Positions 1 to 4,508 of a DNA stretch of 5,059 nucleotides are shown piece after piece. The notes under the pieces were generated by a model. The model saw only the letters and a program-made list of their open reading frames with translations, made no database searches and was not told the origin of the DNA. The translations under genes and the position numbers were made by a program. The stretch is from Bacillota bacterium (GTDB lineage: Bacteria; Bacillota_A; Clostridia; Lachnospirales; Lachnospiraceae). Each line of letters starts with the position of its first letter. Positions within the stretch are counted from its first letter, which is position 1. The stretch covers positions 1 through 5,059 of the forward strand of contig JAEZSL010000235.1 in assembly GCA_023443925.1 (NCBI GenBank), given 5' to 3'.

Positions 1-187
1 GATTGGTATCAATGTTTTGGGGAGCTCTTTTATGCTTCTTCCCCTGTTTTACCAGCTTATAAGTAGACATACAGATACTGTCGCTGATGACTTTTACCAG
101 GATCTCATCGTCTTTTATTTCAGGAAGCTCAAATTCTTCCAGTCTTAAATCATCCATTCCATACATTCTGACTGCTTTTGATTTCAT
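1..187 (-). CDS. Zinc-dependent alcohol dehydrogenase, SorE-like (N-terminal part, runs off the window)
   Basis: Only the first 62 codons are present; the gene continues past base 1. The peptide starts MKSKAVRMYG and reads LRLEEFELP, DDEILVKV and SDSICMSTYK. This is the N-terminal GroES-like fold of the zinc-binding medium-chain dehydrogenases. The spacing and the SDSICMSTYK segment resemble L-sorbose-1-phosphate reductase (SorE), whose equivalent reads SDSLCLSSWK. Cys39 is the expected first catalytic zinc ligand; the nucleotide-binding Rossmann half is outside the window. SorE reduces L-sorbose 1-phosphate to glucitol 6-phosphate in the cytoplasm. Beside a mannitol PTS the substrate here may be a hexitol phosphate (inference). 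The ATG at 187 is forced, because an in-frame TAA lies two codons upstream. The ribosome site is weak (GGGTG, six bases before ATG; AAAGGA is too far away). Family assignment is fairly sure; the substrate is not. Confidence 0.82.
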   Translation of the reverse strand, partial: MKSKAVRMYGMDDLRLEEFELPEIKDDEILVKVISDSICMSTYKLVKQGKKHKRAPQNIDTN

Positions 188-224
188 AGTTTACACCCAT
201 TGCATCCTTTCTTCTCTCGGTTTT

Positions 225-308
225 CTTTCACACTTCATGATGAACGCTTTGTGTCACTATAATGACGCTTTGCGCCATCATAATACCATTCTGTGGCATC
301 AGTATAAC
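225..308 (-). repeat. Degenerate 21-bp tandem repeat upstream of the dehydrogenase
   Basis: Read on the minus strand, units begin at 308 (GTTATACTGATGCCACAGAA), 284 (ATTATGATGGCGCAAAGCGT), 263 (ATTATAGTGACACAAAGCGT) and, much decayed, 241 (ATCATGAAGTGTGAAAG). The two central units match at 15 of 20 positions and lie exactly 21 bp apart, which is two helical turns; the other spacings are 22 and 24. The array ends about 40-55 bp before the dehydrogenase start codon, so it lies where a promoter or 5' leader would be. It could be an operator array, a slippage-prone spacer, or part of a dispersed repeat family. The sequence does not decide between these. Confidence 0.6.
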
Positions 309-309
309 A
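301..309 (-). promoter_or_regulatory. Possible extended -10 promoter for the dehydrogenase gene
   Basis: The minus strand reads TGT TATACT, an extended -10 element (TGn) with a five-of-six match to TATAAT. No good -35 box is visible at the right distance. A start near 294 would give a leader of roughly 105 bases that carries the 21-bp repeats. The match lies inside the outermost repeat unit, so it may be chance. Confidence 0.22.
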
Positions 310-453
310 GGCATATATTTCCATAAAACTGATAATGGACCAGGTTTAGGGTATAAAAACCAAAGGGTGGGAAAGTCATGAATTTCACAAAACCAACGAA
401 ACTTCTTCCAACCCGTTAACTGCATCCATTATTCATTAACAAAATTCTATTGA

Positions 454-533
454 TTCACACTAGCTCCCATGCATTTGGGGCATAAATAATGGCTCGCATG
501 CATTTCGCGAGGCATTTCACACTAGCTCCCATG
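454..533. repeat. 62-bp-period direct repeat containing small covarying hairpins
   Basis: An 18-base sequence, TTCACACTAGCTCCCATG, occurs exactly at 454-471 and 516-533, starting 62 bp apart. Between and after them a related unit recurs: GCTCCC, loop ATGCATTT, then GGGGCAT (463-483); GCTCGC, the same loop, then CGCGAGGCAT (492-515); and a shortened GCTCCCATGGCAT (525-537). In the first two units the arms differ but still pair: CCC (466-468) with GGG (477-479), and CTCGC (493-497) with GCGAG (507-511). Conserved pairing with changed bases suggests that the structure itself matters. The function is unknown; an intergenic palindromic repeat family is the most likely reading. Confidence 0.62.
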
Positions 534-585
534 GCATAAATCATCTGCTGGCAGATGATTTGCTGCCTCAAATCAGGGTGTGAAA
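515..585. repeat. 71-bp nested palindromic element with TTTCACAC/GTGTGAAA ends
   Basis: The outer ends TTTCACAC (515-522) and GTGTGAAA (578-585) are perfect inverted repeats of 8 bp. Nested inside are GGCA (533-536) with TGCC (564-567), and a perfect 11-bp inverted repeat AAATCATCTGC (538-548) / GCAGATGATTT (551-561) separated by only TG. The size, terminal inverted repeats and lack of coding fit a miniature mobile or REP-like element, but no target-site duplication is evident. The inner palindrome could also act as a very stable RNA hairpin downstream of the kinase message. Confidence 0.5.
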
Positions 586-602
586 TATATTTTATTTCAC
601 AC
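578..602 (-). terminator. 10-bp hairpin downstream of the kinase gene (non-canonical terminator or 3' stabiliser)
   Basis: On the minus strand GTGTGAAATA and TATTTCACAC form a perfect 10-bp stem with a 5-base loop, beginning 38 bases after the kinase stop codon. No T-tract follows, so it is not a classical intrinsic terminator in this direction; on the plus strand it is followed only by mixed AT-rich sequence. Together with the larger palindrome at 538-561 it may protect the 3' end of the message or reduce read-through into the dehydrogenase gene. Its left arm also forms the end of the nested palindrome, so the two structures compete. Confidence 0.35.
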
Positions 603-639
603 TAAAATGCTAATATATTTAACACTTAAATCATGTTTG

Positions 640-1572
640 TTATGCTAAGTCAATAATCTCAACTTTATTAATCAGTTCGTCTACCAATTCCCTGGACGGA
701 GGCTTTGTACCCTTCGTGGTTACGGCTCCGGCGGAAGCTGCCAGGCCTAATTTTGCACATTCCTCCAGCGTTAGTCCTTTATCCAGTCCATAAGCCAGGG
801 CCGCCACCATAGCATCCCCTGCTCCTACGGTAGAATGGGCTTCTACTTTTAATCCGGGGCATTTTACCACCCTGTCTTTTGTTATAAACAAAGCTCCCAT
901 TTGCCCCAGAGAAACTGCTGCCATCCGGATTCCCTTTTCCAGCAGCTTTTTTCCCATCTTAACCAGCTCTTTTTCATCCGCCCGGTAATCCATTTCATAA
1001 TACTCTTCCAGTTCAGCGCGGTTGGGTTTAATGTAATCCGGCCCGGCTTCCAGTGAATGAATGAAAAGTTCTCCGTCAGCATCTAAAAATACTCTGGCAC
1101 CTTTCTCCTTTAACTTACCAATCAGTTCACCGTATACCGTTTTACTGATACCCCCCGGAATACTTCCGGCCAGAATAAAAATAACATCTTCTCCCGCGTA
1201 ACCGGTTAACTTCTGTGTCAGCTGCTCCAATTCCTCCGGGCTCACTACAGGTCCCGGTTCATTTAACTCGGTGACAAAGCCTCTTGCTTCCAGCACCTTA
1301 AGATTGGTTCTGACTTCATTTTTAATTTCAACAAAATCTGCTTTTATCCCCTGTTCCTTTAAAACCTTTTCAATCAGGTTTCCGCCGGCCCCTCCGCTAA
1401 ATCCCGTGGCAATGGTTTCGCCTCCTAAGGCCTTAATGGTTTTGGATACATTAATTCCCTTTCCACCCGCATCTGTTATGACATTCTTCAGGCGGTTTAA
1501 ACTGCCTCTTTCCAGCTGTTCCAGTTCAACGGTCTTGTCAATGGCAGGATTCATGGTTACTGTTATGATCAT
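640..1572 (-). CDS. fruK: PfkB-family sugar phosphate kinase, 1-phosphofructokinase-like
   Basis: A 310-residue protein of normal FruK length. The start TMNPAID, the glycine-rich signature DAGGKGINVSKTIKALGG (34-51), RTNLK (88-92), NEPGP (104-108), the GSIPGGIS turn (136-143), KPNRAELEE (182-190) and the C-terminal STVGAGD with catalytic Asp253 are hallmarks of the fructose-1-phosphate / tagatose-6-phosphate branch of PfkB kinases. The expected reaction is ATP plus fructose 1-phosphate to fructose 1,6-bisphosphate in the cytosol. Tagatose-6-phosphate kinase (LacC) is the main alternative. ATG 1572 is preferred over an upstream in-frame ATG (1617): AAGGAG lies 7 bases before it, the protein then starts exactly at the family start, and only 4 bases separate it from the mtlF stop. 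That spacing implies a shared transcript and probable translational coupling. It occupies the position where mtlD usually follows mtlF. Confidence 0.9.
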   Translation of the reverse strand: MIITVTMNPAIDKTVELEQLERGSLNRLKNVITDAGGKGINVSKTIKALGGETIATGFSGGAGGNLIEKVLKEQGIKADFVEIKNEVRTNLKVLEARGFVTELNEPGPVVSPEELEQLTQKLTGYAGEDVIFILAGSIPGGISKTVYGELIGKLKEKGARVFLDADGELFIHSLEAGPDYIKPNRAELEEYYEMDYRADEKELVKMGKKLLEKGIRMAAVSLGQMGALFITKDRVVKCPGLKVEAHSTVGAGDAMVAALAYGLDKGLTLEECAKLGLAASAGAVTTKGTKPPSRELVDELINKVEIIDLA

Positions 1573-1576
1573 GGAA

Positions 1577-2002
1577 TCACTCCTTACCCGTGAATATTTT
1601 ATAAATTTCATCCACACTGCTTCTAATCAGGTTATCCACCGCATCCGGGGTGGATAGCTTTTCCGCTATATTGGCCAGTACTTCCAGATGTTCCTCTCCT
1701 ACACCGGCAATTCCGATTACAACATATACCGGCTCCTCTTTCCACATCGTTCCTTCGGGAAATACCATTACGGCAATACCGGATTTCTTAATATCCTTTT
1801 TTGCATCCTCCACGCCGTGGGGCAGCGCGATTCCATTGCCGATATTGGTGGAAAAGGTAAGTTCTCTCTTTAACATGCCCTCGATATAACTTTCATCTAC
1901 ATAACCGCTTTCATATAATAACTGTCCGACTTCACGAATTACTTCTTCTTTGGGTTTCGCTTTACAATTTAGTATAATGTTGTTTTTTTGCAGTAAGTCC
2001 AC
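1577..2002 (-). CDS. mtlF: Mannitol-specific PTS EIIA component
   Basis: A 141-residue cytosolic phosphocarrier that passes phosphate from HPr to the IIB domain of MtlA. The EIIA active-site block NGIALPHGVEDAKK has His62 as the phosphorylated residue (counterpart of the HGT/HGV His in E. coli MtlA), and GIAGVGEEHLEVLANIA (97-113) is the second conserved block. The frame stays open up to an ATG at 2113, but the start is placed at GTG 2002. From there the protein begins MDLLQKNNIIL as EIIA-Mtl proteins do, its length matches the family (about 143), and AAAGGA lies 11 bases upstream. The extra 37 codons would also overlap a near-consensus promoter. The gene sits after mtlR, as in mtlA-R-F operons, but has its own promoter, and it is followed after 4 bases by the kinase gene. 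Only the slightly long ribosome-site spacing leaves the start a little uncertain. Confidence 0.93.
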   Translation of the reverse strand: MDLLQKNNIILNCKAKPKEEVIREVGQLLYESGYVDESYIEGMLKRELTFSTNIGNGIALPHGVEDAKKDIKKSGIAVMVFPEGTMWKEEPVYVVIGIAGVGEEHLEVLANIAEKLSTPDAVDNLIRSSVDEIYKIFTGKE

Positions 2003-2013
2003 TTTATTTATGT

Positions 2014-2020
2014 TCCTTTC
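2014..2020 (-). promoter_or_regulatory. Ribosome binding site that supports the GTG start of mtlF
   Basis: The minus strand reads GAAAGGA, with 11 bases before GTG 2002. No ATG or TTG lies in frame between it and the conserved start of the EIIA domain, so GTG is the only reasonable initiator downstream of the promoter at 2061-2089. Confidence 0.6.
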
Positions 2021-2034
2021 TATAATAACAAATC

Positions 2035-2048
2035 TGTTAACGGCTTCT
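2035..2048 (-). promoter_or_regulatory. Weak cre-like site downstream of the mtlF promoter
   Basis: The minus strand reads AGAAGCCGTTAACA, matching the CcpA consensus TGWAANCGNTNWCA except at positions 1 and 5. It begins about 6 bases after the predicted transcription start, a position where CcpA would block transcription during growth on preferred sugars. Two mismatches make this only a candidate. Confidence 0.33.
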
Positions 2049-2060
2049 CTATCTGTCTTT

Positions 2061-2089
2061 ATTATAACCTTACCCTGCCGCCCTTTCAA
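2061..2089 (-). promoter_or_regulatory. Sigma-A-type promoter for mtlF and the kinase gene
   Basis: The minus strand carries TTGAAA (2089-2084), a 17-base spacer, and a perfect TATAAT (2066-2061). Transcription should start at a purine near 2055-2053, giving a leader of about 50 bases before GTG 2002. AT-rich sequence precedes the -35 box. The promoter lies in the mtlR-mtlF gap, so mtlF and the kinase can be made independently of mtlA and mtlR. Confidence 0.78.
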
Positions 2090-2108
2090 TGAATACAAAA
2101 ATGACTTT

Positions 2109-2127
2109 GACACTATCGGATAGCGAC
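2109..2127. promoter_or_regulatory. Dyad upstream of the mtlF promoter, candidate activator (MtlR) site
   Basis: GTCGCTATC-C-GATAGTGTC on the minus strand is an imperfect 9+9 dyad with a perfect core (CTATC / GATAG). Its centre is about 64 bases before the predicted start, a usual place for an activator. The plus-strand left half, TTGACAC, agrees with the TTGNCACA half-site described for Bacillus/Geobacillus MtlR, but the right half and the spacing do not fit that operator. Assignment to MtlR is therefore tentative. Confidence 0.35.
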
Positions 2128-2217
2128 ATTTTTAAACTACCGGCTTCCGGATTTTAATGTTGTAGCTGCATCAATTTTCATTAATTTGAAATTTACAGCA
2201 ATACCTGAGTACTTATC

Positions 2218-4314
2218 CTACACTTGATCCAGATACTGATTAAAATAGTTCTTTAATTCTTTCGAAATGTAACTTTGTATTTTCTCTTTTTCACCCTGGA
2301 ATATGATTTTCAAGAACTCATCCTCCTCAATTAAACGGCTGCTTAAGTGCCCCATAATATTGCTGTTTTCTGTGGTATGGTCATCATCAGGAATCAGCAT
2401 GATAATTACAGCCCGGATATTCTTAAAAAACGGGTCTTTAAATTCCGTTAATTCCCGGGTAACGCAGACGGAAAAACTGGGCTTTACCGTTCCTCTGGTC
2501 CTGGCATGAAGCAGGGCAAACCCATACTCCGGTATAACCTGGGAAGCAATCTTTTCCCTTCCCTTTATATCTTCCTGAATGAGCAGACGTTTATCATTAT
2601 AAGCGGATAATTTTTCGGTAACCGCCACCAGCAGTTCTTCAAAGGTAATATAACTGCTGACTTTAAAAATAAGGAAATCATTAATGACAGCCTTTATCTG
2701 GGTGGCTGCAAAATTAACCAGTTCCAACTGTCTGGAAAAATCCCGGTCCTGTTTGCTGCTTTTCGGAGTTTTTGCATACAGCCGTACTTTTCCTTCGATC
2801 TGCTCCAGATCGGAATCAATAAGAAGGGGACTGACCCGGATAATATCCACAGGAACCTCCTCCAATTTTATACTGGAGATTAAAAAATCCAGTTTCTTTA
2901 ACACTTCCGGTGTTAAGTCTTCTTTTCCATAGGTGGTAATTTCCGCTCTTTCTTTCAGGTATCGTTTCAGTTTTGAGTGCATTAATCTGGAGATACCGAT
3001 GCCGCTGGCACAAACAATTCCAATCTCCACTCGGCGCTTACTCTCCTTCTGATTTTCCAGACGAACTCCTGCGGCACCAAAATGCATGGCTAAAAACCCG
3101 ATTTCTTCCTCGGGTACTTTATATCCGTATTGTTTTGTAATTAAGTCACCTGCTTTCACGGATTTTTTGAATATTTCCGGATAAGTAGACTTAATTTCCT
3201 GCAGCAAAGGGTTGGAGATGGTCATATGGTTTTTAAGGCGGATAAAGGTAGGCTGTAAATGTGCCAGAAGTCCAACAATGAATTCCTCATCCTGCTTTAA
3301 CTCATAGGCCAGATTTTCATCATATACATCAATCATGTCATTGATAAAATTTAAGAGTTCCTCCCGCTCAGTCAGGTTTTCTATATCAATTCCGTTATCA
3401 ATATACTGCAATTTGGAGCCCTTTATATGCAGCAGCACATATGCGATTTCAATATCCGGAATTTCAATCTGGAATTCCTCTTCTAAAGAATTGGCGATGT
3501 GCAGTGCAAGATCATAATCTTCATCATTACTTAATTTTTCCAGTAACTCATTATTTGGTTCAATGATTTCTTCCTGCAGAATGCGGTTTACGGCTATGGT
3601 CACATGAAGAATCAAACCGATATAGGAATTTTCCGTAAGTCTTAATAACCGCTTATCCCGTATACTTTTAAAACAGGTTATGACCTGCTTTAACACTTCA
3701 TTGTTAATAAGGTTGTAAATATGTTTGCCATCCGTATCCCGGATTATATCTAATATGGTCCGTTCGTTATCCACGGACAGATTTTCCATGATTTTGCTGT
3801 CCAGATTCTCATCTATAAATTTTCTCACCGCCAGGCGGTAATTTTTTTCACTGCCTTCTAAGGCTACTCCGTATCCCTGTTTTCTTATGATTTTTAAATC
3901 AAACTGGTGAAACCAGTTTTCTATGGCTTCCATATCATTACTTATGGTAGCTTCGCTTACACCGAAAATATTCCCGTAATAATATAATTTCTTTGGTGTC
4001 CTGTCTTTTAATATCTCTAAAATCAATCTCTTCCGCCGGTCCTCTTTGTCACCGGAATCAATCACATCCTGTTCCGTTAAGATAGAAAGTAAATTCTTTT
4101 TATCCGCTTCTTCTCCGTCCAGCCAGATGCCGATGCCTGTTTTCGTCTGCAATGCAATATTGTACTTTTTTAAGGATGCATCGATATACTCCAGCTCTCT
4201 TTGAACCGTCCTTTTACTTACCTTTATTTCATCAGCCAGTTTCTTAACCGATACAATCTGATCCTCCTGTAACAGTATAAGAAGTATCTGTCGGAGCCGC
4301 GGTGAAAAATTCAT
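2218..4314 (-). CDS. mtlR: Mannitol operon transcriptional activator, PRD/PTS multidomain
   Basis: A 698-residue cytosolic regulator of normal MtlR length. Order of domains: N-terminal helix-turn-helix (about 5-45, VSVKKLADEIKVSKRTVQRE), a second winged-helix region (about 90-155, with VSEATISNDMEAIENWF), PRD1 (about 190-300; His237 and His296), PRD2 (about 315-420; His352 and His411), an EIIB-Gat-like domain (about 428-512; Cys435 in VCASGIGISR) and an EIIA-Mtl-like domain (about 545-690; His603 in ALLHARTR). All six phosphorylatable residues are present, so control as in Bacillus MtlR is expected: HPr phosphorylation in PRD2 activates it, and phosphorylation or sequestration at the IIB/IIA-like domains by the mannitol PTS couples activity to substrate. 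The HTH domains and lack of a CAT RNA-binding domain indicate a DNA-binding activator, not a BglG-type antiterminator. The ATG has a strong AAGGAGG nine bases upstream. Confidence 0.95.
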   Translation of the reverse strand: MNFSPRLRQILLILLQEDQIVSVKKLADEIKVSKRTVQRELEYIDASLKKYNIALQTKTGIGIWLDGEEADKKNLLSILTEQDVIDSGDKEDRRKRLILEILKDRTPKKLYYYGNIFGVSEATISNDMEAIENWFHQFDLKIIRKQGYGVALEGSEKNYRLAVRKFIDENLDSKIMENLSVDNERTILDIIRDTDGKHIYNLINNEVLKQVITCFKSIRDKRLLRLTENSYIGLILHVTIAVNRILQEEIIEPNNELLEKLSNDEDYDLALHIANSLEEEFQIEIPDIEIAYVLLHIKGSKLQYIDNGIDIENLTEREELLNFINDMIDVYDENLAYELKQDEEFIVGLLAHLQPTFIRLKNHMTISNPLLQEIKSTYPEIFKKSVKAGDLITKQYGYKVPEEEIGFLAMHFGAAGVRLENQKESKRRVEIGIVCASGIGISRLMHSKLKRYLKERAEITTYGKEDLTPEVLKKLDFLISSIKLEEVPVDIIRVSPLLIDSDLEQIEGKVRLYAKTPKSSKQDRDFSRQLELVNFAATQIKAVINDFLIFKVSSYITFEELLVAVTEKLSAYNDKRLLIQEDIKGREKIASQVIPEYGFALLHARTRGTVKPSFSVCVTRELTEFKDPFFKNIRAVIIMLIPDDDHTTENSNIMGHLSSRLIEEDEFLKIIFQGEKEKIQSYISKELKNYFNQYLDQV

Positions 4315-4344
4315 AACCTTATCCCTCCTTTTTTAAGATTTTAT

Positions 4345-4434
4345 TAGGATTTAAGTGTCAGAAGGCCGATTATGTGCACCTGATTTTTACGGACAAAAAC
4401 TAAATTACACCTTTTGTTCAACACTCAAATCCTA
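4345..4434 (-). repeat. 14-bp long-range inverted repeat before mtlR (possible structured leader)
   Basis: On the minus strand TAGGATTTGAGTGT (4434-4421) can pair along its full length with ACACTTAAATCCTA (4358-4345), with a single G-U wobble, enclosing 62 bases. Within the loop ACAAAA can pair with TTTTGT (4419-4414 with 4398-4393). The closing stem ends 14 bases before the mtlR ribosome site. It may be a structured leader, an RNA processing site or, as DNA, a two-half-site operator. It matches no riboswitch class that I recognise. Confidence 0.5.
4369..4396 (-). promoter_or_regulatory. Possible separate promoter for mtlR
   Basis: The minus strand shows TTGTCC (4396-4391), a 16-base spacer, and CATAAT (4374-4369), four of six and five of six matches to the sigma-A boxes. 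The start would fall near 4362, about 50 bases before the mtlR ATG. It lies inside the 14-bp inverted repeat, so transcripts from this promoter would lack the stem's 5' arm. It is weaker than the mtlF promoter. Confidence 0.33.
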
Positions 4435-4452
4435 CAGGGCATTGCGAAAATA

Positions 4453-4495
4453 TGCACGAACAGGGCTTTACCTGGTGGGCAGCCCCATTCGCACA
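4453..4495 (-). terminator. 15-bp RNA hairpin between mtlA and mtlR (attenuator or stabiliser)
   Basis: The minus-strand transcript arms at 4495-4481 (TGTGCGAATGGGGCT) and 4467-4453 (AGCCCTGTTCGTGCA) pair at all 15 positions as RNA, four of the pairs being G-U, around a 13-base loop. The stem begins 13 bases after the mtlA stop. It is followed by ATATTTTCG, only a short U-run, so termination is probably partial. Because the G-U pairs become A-C mismatches on the other strand, the structure fits RNA made in the mtl direction only. It would lower mtlR expression relative to mtlA or protect the mtlA 3' end. Confidence 0.6.
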
Positions 4496-4508
4496 AATCA
4501 CGTACCAT

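Larger units (their letters stand above)
188..639. other. Repeat-rich non-coding region between the kinase and dehydrogenase genes
   Basis: These 452 bases carry no convincing gene. The left part (225-308) is a degenerate 21-bp repeat. The middle (about 309-452) shows nothing clear beyond a small hairpin at 343-361. The right part (453-602) is packed with direct and inverted repeats. The motif TTCACAC recurs on the plus strand at 228-234, 454-460, 516-522 and 596-602, and in inverse form at 578-584. The only minus-strand reading frame of note (425-228) has no ribosome site, and its C-terminal half is just the translated tandem repeat. The gap is long for an operon, so the dehydrogenase may have its own promoter, although it remains co-directional with the mtl genes. 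Confidence 0.7.

Noticed and set aside
87..326. 79-codon plus-strand reading frame overlapping the dehydrogenase start
   Set aside because: It is antisense to a recognisable coding region and to the tandem repeat, is low in complexity (Ser-rich), and has no supporting start signal.
228..425. 65-codon minus-strand reading frame in the kinase-dehydrogenase gap
   Set aside because: No ribosome binding site precedes its ATG, no family is recognisable, and its C-terminal third is simply the translated 21-bp repeat (AQSVIIVTQSV).
454..602. CRISPR array
   Set aside because: Only two exact copies of an 18-base repeat exist, the intervening sequence contains related units in place of unique spacers, and no cas gene is present.
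1573..1617. 15-codon N-terminal extension of the kinase starting at ATG 1617
   Set aside because: It lies inside mtlF, lacks a good ribosome site, and the family start is MIITVTMNPA at 1572 with AAGGAG seven bases upstream.
2003..2113. 37-codon N-terminal extension of MtlF starting at ATG 2113
   Set aside because: EIIA-Mtl proteins begin at the residues encoded from GTG 2002, and the extension overlaps a TTGAAA-17-TATAAT promoter.
2107..2129. A true match to the published Bacillus-type MtlR operator (TTGNCACA-N4-TGTGNCAA)
   Set aside because: The left half fits (TTGACAC) but the right half is poor and the spacing is about three bases too long; kept only as a candidate dyad.
2140..2156. CCGG-AAG-CCGG hairpin after mtlR as a terminator
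   Set aside because: The stem is only four pairs and no T-run follows it in the direction of mtlR transcription.
4315..4508. A known riboswitch upstream of mtlR
   Set aside because: Stems are present, but no conserved core of any riboswitch class that I recognise is visible.
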